DNA from: Colletes latitarsis
Taxonomy: Eukaryota > Arthropoda > Insecta > Hymenoptera > Colletidae
Assembly (NCBI RefSeq): GCF_051014445.1
Contig: NW_027488368.1
Location: 2,790,001-2,854,000 of the forward strand
Direction: 5' to 3'
Length of the DNA: 64,000 bases
A model generated the notes under the pieces. That model ran no database searches and was not told the DNA's origin. It saw only the letters and a program-made list of their open reading frames with translations. How positions within the stretch are numbered: position 1 is the stretch's first letter; every line of letters begins with the position of its first letter. Of the stretch, positions 13,425-25,500 are shown piece after piece. Made by a program: the position numbers and the translations under genes.

Positions 13425-15274
13425 AAATATTTATCAAGACCAGGTTTAATTGAATGTTTCAGTGTGGTACCACATTACTACGTGATACAATCCAGAAGAA
13501 GCCCAGGATCTAGCCATCAAGCATGAGAAATATGCGAAAGAATGAGCCTGATGACAGCAAATCCCAGACCTATCCTAGACCTAACATGCGTTATCCTCTA
13601 AAGTATTGATCGAAACCAGGTTTAATTGACTGTTTCTGCGTGGTACCACATTACTACGTGATACAATCCAGAAACAGCCCAGGATCTAGCCATGAAGTAT
13701 GAGAGATATGCGAAAGTATGAGCCTGATGAGGGCAAATCCTAGACCTAACCCAGACCTAACATGCGTTATCCTCCAAAATATTTATCATGACCAGGTTTA
13801 ATTGATTGTTTCAGTGTGGTCCCACATTACTACGTGATCCAAACCAGAAAAAACCCAGGATCCGTTCAACAAGTATGAGAAATATGCGAAAGTATGAGCC
13901 TGATGAGGGCAAATCCTAGACCTAACCCTAACCTAGCATGCGTTATCCTCTAAAATATTTATCAAGACCAGGTTTAATTGAATGTTTCAGTGTGGTACCA
14001 CATTACTACGTGATACAATCCAGAAAAAGCCCAGGATCTAGCCATGAAGTATGAGAAATATGCGAAATTATGAGCCTGATGAGGGCAAATCCTAGACCTA
14101 ACCCAAACCTAACATGCGTTATTCTCTAAAATATTTATCAAGACCATGTTTAATTGAATGTTTCAGTGTCGTACCACATTACTACGTGAACCAAACCAGA
14201 AAAAACCCAGGATCCGTTCAACAAGTATGTGAAGAATGCGAAAGTATGAGTCTGATGAGTGAAAATCTCAGGCCTTACCTAGACCTAACTTGCGTTGTCC
14301 TCTAAAATATTGATGGAAACCAGGGTTAATTGACTGTTTCAGTGTTGTACTTCATTACTACGTGATGCAATCCAGAAAAAGCCCAGGATCTGTTCAACAT
14401 GTATGAGAAATATGCGAAAGAAAGAGCCTGATGAGAGCAAATCCCAGACCTAACCTAGACCTAACATGAATTATTCTCTAAAATATTGATCGAAACCAGG
14501 TTTAATTGACTGTTTCAGTGTGGTCCCACATTACTACGTGATCCAAACCAGAAACAACCCAGGATCGGTTCAACAAGTATGTGAAGAATGCGAAAGTTTG
14601 AGTCTGATGAGTGAAAATCGCAGGCCTAACCTAGACCTAACATGCGTTATCCTCTAAAATATTGATCGAAACATGGTTTAATCGACTGTTTCAGTGTGGT
14701 ACCACATTACTATGTGATCCAAACCAGAAAATAACCCAGGATCTGTTCAAGGAGTATGTGAAGTTTGCGAAAGTATGAGTCTGATGAGGTCAAATCCCAG
14801 ACCTATCCCAGACCTAACTTGCGTTATCCTCTAAAATTTTGATCGAAACCAGGTTTAATCGACTGTTTCAGTGTGGTACCACATTACTACGTGATCCAAA
14901 CCAGAAAAAAACCCAGGATCCGTTCAACAAGTATGTGAAGAATGCGAAAGTATGAGTCTGATGAGTGAAAATCCCAGACCTAACCTAGACCTAACATGCG
15001 TTATCCTCTGAAATATTGATCCAAACCAGGTTTAATGGACAGTTTCAGTGTGGTACCACACTACTACGTGATCCAAACCAGAAAAAGACCCAGGATCTGT
15101 TCAACAAGTATGTGAAATACGCGAAAGTATGAGCCTGATGAGGGCAAATCCCAGACATATCCCAGACCTAACTTGCGTTGTCCTCTAAGATATTGATGGA
15201 AACCAGATTTAATTGACTGTTTCAGTGAGGTACCACATTACTACCTGATCCAAACCAGAAAAAACCCATGATCA
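13081..15274 (+). repeat. Segmental duplication (17 to 15 monomer offset), copy 1
   Basis: Aligns with 16078-17919. From 13081 to about 13860 the offset is 2997 bp (17 monomers); from about 14197 to 15274 it is 2645 bp (15 monomers). The 352-bp difference is exactly two monomers, present here at about 13861-14196 and absent from copy 2. Markers: CTAAAGTATTGATCG, TTTCTGCGTGGTACC, CAACATGTATGAGAAA followed by GAAAGAAAGAGCC, CGAAACATGGTTTAATC, and CAGACATATCCCAG. Confidence 0.88.
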
Positions 15275-16043
15275 GTCCAACAAGTATGTGAAAAACGCGA
15301 AAGTATGAGCCTGATGAGGGCGAATCCCAGACCTATCCCAAACCTAACTTGCGTTATCCTCTAAAATATTGATCGAAACCAGGTTTAATTGACCGTTTCA
15401 GTGTGGTACCTCATTACTACGTGATCCAAACCAGAAAAAACCCAGGATCCATTCAACAAGTATGTGAAGAATGCGAAAGTATGAGTCTGATCAGTGAAAA
15501 TCTCAGGCCTTACCTAGACCTAACTTGCGTTGTCCTCTAAAATAGTGATGGAAACCAGGATTGATTGACTGTTTCAGTGTGGTACTACATTACTACGTGA
15601 TGCAATCCAGAAAAAGCCCAGGATCTAGCCATCAAGTATGAGAAATATGCGAAAGAATGAGCCTGATGAGAGCAAATCCCAGACCTAACCTAGACCTAAC
15701 ATGCGTTATCCTCTAAAATATTGAGCGAAACCTGGCTTAATCGACTGTTTCAGTGTGGTTCCACATTACTACGTGATCCAAACCAGAAAATAACTCAGGA
15801 TCCGTTCAACAAGTATGTGAAGAATGCGAAAGTATGAGTCTGATGAGTGAAAATCCCAGGCCTAACCTAGACCTAACATGCGTTATCTTCAAAAATATTG
15901 ATCGAAACCTGGTTTAATCGACTGTTTCAGTGTGGTACCACATTACTATGTGATCCAAACCAGAAAATAACCCAGGATCTAGCCATCAAGTATGAGAAAT
16001 ATGCGAAAGAATGAGCCTGATGAGAGCAAATCCCAGACCTAAC
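15270..16043 (+). repeat. Segmental duplication, 19-monomer offset, copy 1
   Basis: Aligns with 18621-19394 at offset 3351 bp. Markers: GATCAGTCCAACAAG, CTAAAATAGTGATGG, AAACCTGGCTTAATCGAC, CAGAAAATAACTCAGG, and GCGTTATCTTCAAAAATATT. Confidence 0.87.
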
Positions 16044-16077
16044 CAAGACCTAACATGCGTTATCCTCTAAAATATTG

Positions 16078-17919
16078 ATCCAAACCAGGTATAATGGACT
16101 GCTTCAGTGTGGTACCACACTACTACGTGATCCAAACCAGAAAAAACCCAGGATCTGTTCAACAAGTATGTGAAAAACGCGAAAGTATGAGTCTGATGAG
16201 GTCAAATCCCAGACCTATCCCAGACTTAACTTGCGTTATCCTCTAAAATATTGATCGAAACCAGGTTTAATCAACTGTTGCAGCGTGGTACCACATTACT
16301 ACGTGATACAATCCAGAAATAGCCCAGGATTTAGCCATGAAGTATGAGAAATATGCGAAAGTATGAGCCTGATGAGGGCAAATCCTAGACCTAACCCAAA
16401 CCTAACATGCGTTATCCTCTAAAATATTTATCAAGACCAGGTTTAATTGAATGTTTCAGTGTGGTACCACATTACTACGTGATACAATCCAGAAGAAGCC
16501 CAGGATCTAGCCATCAAGCATGAGAAATATGCGAAAGAATGAGCCTGATGACAGCAAATCCCAGACCTATCCTAGACCTAACATGCGTTATCCTCTAAAG
16601 TATTGATCGAAACCAGGTTTAATTGACTGTTTCTGCGTGGTACCACATTACTACGTGATACAATCCAGAAACAGCCCAGGATCTAGCCATGAAGTATGAG
16701 AGATATGCGAAAGTATGAGCCTGATGAGGGCAAATCCTAGACCTAACCCAGACCTAACATGCGTTATCCTCCAAAATATTTATCATGACCAGGTTTAATT
16801 GATTGTTTCAGTGTGGTCCCACATTACTACGTGATCCAAACCAGAAAAAACCCAGGATCCGTTCAACAAGTATGTGAAGAATGCGAAAGTATGAGTCTGA
16901 TGAGTGAAAATCTCAGGCCTTACCTAGACCTAACTTGCGTTGTCCTCTAAAATATTGATGGAAACCAGGTTTAATTGACTGTTTCAGTGTTGTACTTCAT
17001 TACTACGTGATGCAATCCAGAAAAAGCCCAGGATCTGTTCAACATGTATGAGAAATATGCGAAAGAAAGAGCCTGATGAGAGCAAATCCCAGACCTAACC
17101 TAGACCTAACATGAATTATTCTCTAAAATATTGATCGAAACCAGGTTTAATTGACTGTTTCAGTGTGGTCCCACATTACTACGTGATCCAAACCAGAAAC
17201 AACCCAGGATCGGTTCAACAAGTATGTGAAGAATGCGAAAGTTTGAGTCTGATGAGTGAAAATCGCAGGCCTAACCTAGACCTAACATGCGTTATCCTCT
17301 AAAATATTGATCGAAACATGGTTTAATCGACTGTTTCAGTGTGGTACCACATTACTATGTGATCCAAACCAGAAAATAACCCAGGATCTGTTCAAGGAGT
17401 ATGTGAAGTTTGCGAAAGTATGAGTCTGATGAGGTCAAATCCCAGACCTATCCCAGACCTAACTTGCGTTATCCTCTAAAATTTTGATCGAAACCAGGTT
17501 TAATCGACTGTTTCAGTGTGGTACCACATTACTACGTGATCCAAACCAGAAAAAAACCCAGGATCCGTTCAACAAGTATGTGAAGAATGCGAAAGTATGA
17601 GTCTGATGAGTGAAAATCCCAGACCTAACCTAGACCTAACATGCGTTATCCTCTGAAATATTGATCCAAACCAGGTTTAATGGACAGTTTCAGTGTGGTA
17701 CCACACTACTACGTGATCCAAACCAGAAAAAGACCCAGGATCTGTTCAACAAGTATGTGAAATACGCGAAAGTATGAGCCTGATGAGGGCAAATCCCAGA
17801 CATATCCCAGACCTAACTTGCGTTGTCCTCTAAGATATTGATGGAAACCAGATTTAATTGACTGTTTCAGTGAGGTACCACATTACTACCTGATCCAAAC
17901 CAGAAAAAACCCATGATCT
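16078..17919 (+). repeat. Segmental duplication (17 to 15 monomer offset), copy 2
   Basis: Partner of 13081-15274, shorter by two monomers. The missing pair would lie at about 16857. The right edge is near 17919, where copy 1 reads CCCATGATCAGTCC and this copy CCCATGATCTGTTC. Confidence 0.87.
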
Positions 17920-18620
17920 GTTCAACAAGTATGTGAAGTGTGCGAAAGTATGAGTCTGATGAGGTCAAATCCCAGACCTATCCCAGACCTAACTTGCGTT
18001 ATCCTCTAAAATTTTGATCGAAACCAGGTTTAATCGACTGTTTCAGTGTGGTACCACATTACTACGTGCTCCAAGCCAGAAAAAACCCAGGATCCGTTCA
18101 ACAAGTATGTGAAGAATGCGAAAGTATGAGTCTGATGAGTGAAAATCCCAGACCTAACCTAGACCTAGCATGCGTTATCCTCTAAAATATTGATCCAAAC
18201 CAGGTTTAATGGACTGTTTCAGTGTGGTACCACATTACTATGTGATCCAAACCAGAAAATAACCCAGGATCTAGCCATCAAGTATGAGAAATATGCGAAA
18301 GAATGAGCCTGATGAGAGCAAATCCCAGACCTAACCTAGACCTAACATGAATTATTCTCTAAGATATTGATTCGAAACCAGGTATAATTGACTGTTTCAG
18401 TGAGGTACCACATTACTACGTGATCCAAACCAGAAAAAACCCTTGATCTGTTCAACAAGTATGTGAAAAACGCGAAAGTGTGAGTCTGATGAGTGAAAAT
18501 CCCAGGGCTAACCTGGACCTAACATGCGTTATCCTCTAAAATATTGATCGAAACCAGGTTTAATCGACTGTTTCAGTGTGGTACCACATTACTACGTGAT
18601 CCAAACCAGAAAAAACCCAG

Positions 18621-19394
18621 GATCAGTCCAACAAGTATGTGAAAAACGCGAAAGTATGAGCCTGATGAAGGCGAATCCCAGACCTATCCCAAACCTAACT
18701 TGCGTTATCCTCTAAAATATTGATCGAAACCAGGTTTAATTGACCGTTTCAGTGTGGTACCTCATTACTACGTGATCCAAACCAGAAAAAACCCAGGATC
18801 CATTCAACAAGTATGTGAAGAATGCGAAAGTATGAGTCTGATCAGTGAAAATCTCAGGCCTTACCTAGACCTAACTTGCGTTGTCCTCTAAAATAGTGAT
18901 GGAAACCAGGTTTGATTGACTGTTTCAGTGTGGTACTACATTACTACGTGATGCAATCCAGAAAAAGCCCAGGATCTAGCCATCAAGTATGAGAAATATG
19001 CGAAAGAATGAGCCTGATGAGAGCAAATCCCAGACCTAACCTAGACCTAACATGCGTTATCCTCTAAAATATTGAGCGAAACCTGGCTTAATCGACTGTT
19101 TCAGTGTGGTTCCACATTACTACGTGATCCAAACCAGAAAATAACTCAGGATCCGTTCAACAAGTATGTGAAGAATGCGAAAGTATGAGTCTGATGAGTG
19201 AAAATCCCAGGCCTAACCTAGACCTAACATGCGTTATCTTCAAAAATATTGATCGAAACCTGGTTTAATCGACTGTTTCAGTGTGGTACCACATTACTAT
19301 GTGATCCAAACCAGAAAATAACCCAGGATCTAGCCATCAAGTATGAGAAATATGCGAAAGAATGAGCCTGATGAGAGCAAATCCCAGACCTAAC
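18621..19394 (+). repeat. Segmental duplication, 19-monomer offset, copy 2
   Basis: Partner of 15270-16043. It ends where this copy reads CCTAACCTAGACC and the other reads CCTAACCAAGACC. Confidence 0.87.
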
Positions 19395-20209
19395 CTAGAC
19401 CTAACATGAATTATTCTCTAAGATATTGATTCGAAACCAGGTATAATTGACTGTTTCAGTGTGGTCCCACATTACTACGTGATCCAAACCAGAAAAAACC
19501 CAGGATCCGTTCAACAAGTATGTTGAAGAATGCGAAAGTATGAGTCTGATGAGTGAAAATCCCAGGCCTAACCTAGACCTAACATGCGTTATCCTCTAAA
19601 ATATTGATCGAAACCTGGTTTAATCGACTGTTTCAGTGTGGTTCCACATTACTACGTGATCCAAACCAGAAAATAACTCAGGATCTGTTCAAGGAGTATG
19701 TGAAGTGTGCGAATGTATGAGTCTGATGAGGTCAAATCCCAGACCTATCCCAGACCTAACTTGCGTTATCCTCTAAAATTTTGATCGAAACCAGGTTTAA
19801 TCGACTGTTTCAGTGTGGTACCACATTACTACGTGATCCAAACCAGAAAAAACCCAGGATCCGTTCAACAAGTATGTGAAGAATGCGAAAGTATGAGTCT
19901 GATGAGTGAAAATCCCAGGCCTAACCTAGACCTAACATGCGTTATCTTCAAAAATATTGATCGAAACCTGGTTTAATCGACTGTTTCAGTGTGGTACCAC
20001 ATTACTATGTGATCCAAACCAGAAAATAACCCAGGATCTAGCCATCAAGTATGAGAAATATGCGAAAGAATGAGCCTGATGGGAGCAAATCCCAGACCTA
20101 ACCTAGACCTAACATGAATTATTCTCTAAGATATTGATCGAAACCAGGTTTAATCGACTGTTTCAGTGTGGTACCACATTACTACGTGATCCAAACCAGA
20201 AAAAACCCA
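19180..20209 (+). repeat. Segmental duplication, 9-monomer offset, copy 1
   Basis: About 1.03 kb aligns with 20769-21798 at offset 1589 bp. Markers: GCGTTATCTTCAAAAATATT, the one-base insertion AGTATGTTGAAGAATGCG, TATTGATTCGAAACCAGG, and CAAGGAGTATGTGAAGTGTG. Confidence 0.88.
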
Positions 20210-20768
20210 GGATCCGTTTACAAGTATGTGAAGAATGCGAAAGTATGAGTCTGATGAGTTAAAATCCCAGGCCTAACCTAGACCTACCATGCGTTATCCA
20301 CAAAAATATTGATCGAAACCTGGTTTAATCGACTGTTTCAGTGTGGTACCACGTTACTATGTGATCCAAACCAGAAGATAACCCAGGATCTGTTCAACGA
20401 GTATGTGAAAAACGCGAAAGTATGAGCCTGATGAGGGCAAATCCCAGACATATCCCAGACCTAACTTGCGTTGTCCTCTAAGATATTGATGGAAACCAGG
20501 TTTAATTGACAGTTTCAGTGTTGTACTTCATTACTACGTGATGCAATCCAGAAAAAGCCCAGGATCTAGCCATCAAGTATGAGAAATATGCGAAAGTATG
20601 AGTCTGATGAGTGAAAATCCCAGTGCAAACCTAGTCCTAACATGCGTTATCCACTAAAATATTGATCGAAGCCAGCTTTAATCGACTGTTTCAGTGTGGT
20701 ATCACACTACTACGTGATCCAAACCAGAAAAAACCCAGGATCTGTTCAACGAGTATGTGAAAAACGCG

Positions 20769-21798
20769 AAAGTATGAGTCTGATGAGTGAAAATCCCAGG
20801 CCTAACCTAGACCTAACATGCGTTATCTTCAAAAATATTGATCGAAACCTGGTTTAATCGACTGTTTCAGTGTGGTACCACATTACTATGTGATCCAAAC
20901 CAGAAAATAACCCAGGATCTAGCCATCAAGTATGAGAAATATGCGAAAGAATGAGCCTGATGAGAGCAAATCCCAGACCTAACCTAGACCTAACATGAAT
21001 TATTCTCTAAGATATTGATTCGAAACCAGGTATAATTGACTGTTTCAGTGTGGTCCCACATTACTACGTGATCCAAACCAGAAAAAACCCAGGATCCGTT
21101 CAACAAGTATGTTGAAGAATGCGAAAGTATGAGTCTGATGAGTGAAAATCCCAGGCCTAACCTAGACCTAACATGCGTTATCCTCTAAAATATTGATCGA
21201 AACCTGGTTTAATCGACTGTTTCAGTGTGGTTCCACATTACTACGTGATCCAAACCAGAAAATAACTCAGGATCTGTTCAAGGAGTATGTGAAGTGTGCG
21301 AATGTATGAGTCTGATGAGGTCAAATCCCAGACCTATCCCAGACCTAACTTGCGTTATCCTCTAAAATTTTGATCGAAACCAGGTTTAATCGACTGCTTC
21401 AGTGTGGTACCACATTACTACGTGATCCAAACCAGAAAAAACCCAGGATCCGTTCAACAAGTATGTGAAGAATGCGAAAGTATGAGTCTGATGAGTGAAA
21501 ATCCCAGGCCTAACCTAGACCTAACATGCGTTATCTTCAAAAATATTGATCGAAACCTGGTTTAATCGACTGTTTCAGTGTGGTACCACATTACTATGTG
21601 ATCCAAACCAGAAAATAACCCAGGATCTAGCCATCAAGTATGAGAAATATGCGAAAGAATGAGCCTGATGAGAGCAAATCCCAGACCTAACCTAGACCTA
21701 ACATGAATTATTCTCTAAGATATTGATCGAAACCAGGTTTAATCGAATGTTTCAGTGTGGTACCACATTACTACGTGATCCAAACCAGAAAAAACTCA
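20769..21798 (+). repeat. Segmental duplication, 9-monomer offset, copy 2
   Basis: Partner of 19180-20209 with only isolated mismatches (for example GATGAGAGC here versus GATGGGAGC). Distal to it, the marker CAGTGCAAACCTAGTC recurs at 20621, 22034 and 22563, so duplication continued rightward. Confidence 0.87.
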
Positions 21799-22561
21799 GG
21801 ATCAGTTCAACAAGTATGTGAAGAATGCGAAAGTATGAGTCTGATGAGGGCAAATCCCAGACATATCCCAGACCTAACTTGCGTTGTCCTCTAAGATATT
21901 GATGGAAACCAGGTTTAATTGACAGTTTCAGTGTTGTACTTCATTACTACGTGATGCAATCCAGAAAAAGCCCAGGATCTAGCCATCAAGTATGAGAAAT
22001 ATGCGAAAGTATGAGTCTGATGAGTGAAAATCCCAGTGCAAACCTAGTCCTAACATGCGTTATCCACTAAAATATTGATCGAAGCCAGCTTTAATCGACT
22101 GTTTCAGTGTGGTATCACACTACTACGTGATCCAAACCAGAAAAAACCCAGGATCTGTTCAACGAGTATGTGAAGAATGCGAAAGTATGAGTCTGATGAG
22201 TTAAAATCCCAGGCCTAACCTAGACCTAACATGCGTTATCCACAAAAATATTGATCGAAACCTGGTTTAATCGACTGTTTCAGTGTGGTACCACGTTACT
22301 ATGTGATCCAAACCAGAAGATAACCCAGGATCTGTTCAACGAGTATGTGAAAAACGCGAAAGTATGAGCCTGATGAGGGCAAATCCCAGACATATCCCAG
22401 ACCTAACTTGCGTTGTCCTCTAAGATATTGATGGAAACCAGGTTTAATTGACAGTTTCAGTGTTGTACTTCATTACTACGTGATGCAATCCAGAAAAAGC
22501 CCAGGATCTAGCCATCAAGTATGAGAAATATGCGAAAGTATGAGTCTGATGAGTGAAAATC

Positions 22562-22595
22562 CCAGTGCAAACCTAGTCATGCGAAGCCAGGTTTA
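22562..22595 (+). repeat. Satellite monomer with 27-bp internal deletion
   Basis: Here CAGTGCAAACCTAGTC runs directly into ATGCGAAGCCAGG. At 20621 and 22034 the same marker is followed by the full GCGTTATCCACTAAAATATT stretch. The net loss is 27 bp, the largest monomer deletion noticed in the array. Confidence 0.85.
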
Positions 22596-25500
22596 ATCGA
22601 CTGTTTCAGTGTGGTATCACACTACTACGTGATCCAAACCAGAAAAAACCCAGGATCTGTTCAACGAGTATGTGAAAAACGCGAAAGTATGAGCCTGATG
22701 AGGGCAAATCCCAGACATATTCCAGACCTAACTTGCGTTGTCCTCTAAAATATTGATCGAAACCAGGTTTAATTGACAGTTTCAGTGTGGTACCACATTA
22801 CTACGTGATCCAAACCAGAAAAAACTCAGGATCAGTTCAACAAGTATGTGAAGAATGCGAAAGTATGAGTCTGATGAGTAAAAATCCCAGGGCTATACTA
22901 GACCTAACATGCGTTATCCTCAAAAATATTGATCGAAACCAGGTTTAATCGACTGTTTCAGTGTGGTATCACACTACTACGTGACCCAAGCCAGAAAAAT
23001 CCCATGATCTGTTCAACAAGTATCTGAAAAACCCGAAAGTATGAGCCCGATGAGGGCAAATCCCAGACCTAACTTGCGTTATCCTCTAAAATATTGATCG
23101 AAACCAGGTTTAATCGTCTGTTTCAGTGTGATACCACATTACTACGTGATCCAAACCAGAAAAAACCCAGGATCAGTTCAACAAGTATGTGAAGAATGCG
23201 AAAGTATGAGTCTGATGAGTGAAAATCCCAGGCCTAACCTAGACCTAACATGCGTTATCCTCAAAAATATTGATCGAAACCTGGTTTAATCGACTGTTTC
23301 AGTGTGGTACCACATTACTACGTGATCCAAACCAGAAAAAACTCAGGATCAGTTCAACAAGTATGTGAAGAATGCGAAAGTATGAGTCTGATGAGTAAAA
23401 ATCCCAGGGCTATACTTGACCTAACATGCGTTATCCTCAAAAATATTGATCGAAACCAGGTTTAATCGACTGTTTCAGTGTGGTACCACATTACTACGTG
23501 ATCCAAACCAGAAAAAGCCCAGGATCAGTCCAACAAGTATGTGAAAAACGCGAAAGTATGAGCCTGATGAGGGCAAATCCCAGACATATTCCAGACCTAA
23601 CTTGCGTTGTCCTCTAAGATATCGATCGAAACCAGGTTTAATCGACCGTTTCAGTGTGGTACCACATTACTACGAGATCCAAACCAGAAAAAACCCAGGA
23701 TCTGTTCAACGAGTATGTGAAGTGTGCGAAAGTATGAGTCTCATGAGGTCAAATCCCAGACCTATCCCGGACCTAGCTTGCGTTATCCTCTAAAATATTG
23801 ATCGAAACCAGGTTTAATCGACTGTTTCAGTGTGGTACCACATTACTACGTGATCCAAACCAGAAAAAACCCAGGATCAGTTCAACAAGTATGTGAAGAA
23901 TGCGAAAGTATGAGTCTGATGAGTGAAAATCCCAGGCCTAACCTAGACCTAACATGCGTTATCCTCAAAAATATTGATCGAAACCTGGTTTAATCGACTG
24001 TTTCAGTGTGGTACCACATTACTACGCGATACAAACCAGAAAAAACTCAGGATCAGTTCAGCAAGTATGTGAAGAATGCGAAAGTATGAGTCTGATGAGT
24101 AAAAATCCCAGGGCTATACTAGACCTAACATGCGTTATCCTCAAAAATATTGATCGAAACCAGGTTTAATCGACTGTTTCAGTGTGGTATCACACTACTA
24201 CGTGACCCAAACCAGAAAAATCCCATGATCTGTTCAACAAGTATCTGAAAAACGCGAAAGTATGAGCCCGATGAGGGCAAATCCCAGACCTATCCCAGAC
24301 CTAACTTGCGTTGTCCTCTAAAATATTGGTCGAAACCAGGTTTAATTGACAGTTTCAGTGTGGTACCACATTACTACGTGATCCAAACCAGAAAAAACCC
24401 AGGATCCATTCAACAAGTATGTGAAGGATGCGAAAGTATGAGTCTGATCAGTGAAAATCTCAGGCCTTACCTAGACCTAACTTGCGTTGTCCTCTAAAAT
24501 ATTGATGGAAACCAGGTTTCATTGACTGTTTCAGTGTGGTACTACATTACTACGTGATGCAATCCAGAAAAAGCCCAGGATCTAGCCATCAAGTATGAGA
24601 AATATGCGAAAGAATGAGCCTGATGAGAGCAAATCCCAGACCTAACCTAGACCTAACATGCGTTATCCTCTAAAATATTGAGCGAAACCAGGTTTAATGG
24701 ACTGTTTCAGTGTGGTACCACACTACTTCGTGATCCAAACCAGAAAAAACCTAGGATCTGTTCAACAAGTATGTGAAAAACGCGAAACTGTGAGCCTGAT
24801 GAGGGCAAATCTTAGACCTAACCCAGACCTAAGATGCGTTATCCTCTAAAATATTTATCCAGACCAGGTTTCATTGAATGTTTCAGTGTGGTACCACTTT
24901 ACTACGTGATCCGCTCCAGAACTAGCCCAGGATCTAGCCATGAAGTATGAGAAATATGCGAAAGTAAGAGCCTGATGAGGGCAAATCCTAGACCTAACCT
25001 AGACCTAACATGCGTTATCCTCTAAAATATTGAGCGAAACCAGGTTTAATGGACTGTTTCAGTGTGGTACCACACTACTACGTGATCCAAACCAGAAAAA
25101 TACCCAGGATCTGTTCAACAAGTATGTGAAAGACGCGAAAGTATGAGCCTGATGAGGGCAAATCCCAGACATATCCCAGACCTAACTTGCGTTGTCCCCT
25201 AAGATATTGATGGAAACCAGGTGTAATTGACTGTTTCAGTGTGGTACCACATTACTACGTGATCCAAACCAGAAAAAACCCAGGATCCGTTCAACAAGTA
25301 TGTGAAGAATGCGAAAGTATGAGTCTGATGAGTGAAAATCCCAGGGCTAACCTAGACCTAACATGCGTTATCCTCCAAGGTATTGATCGAAACCAGGTTT
25401 AATCGACTGTTTCAGTGTGGTACTACATTACTACGTGATCCAAACCAGAAAAAACCCATGATCTGTTCAACAAGTATGTGAAAAACGCGAAAGTATGAGT

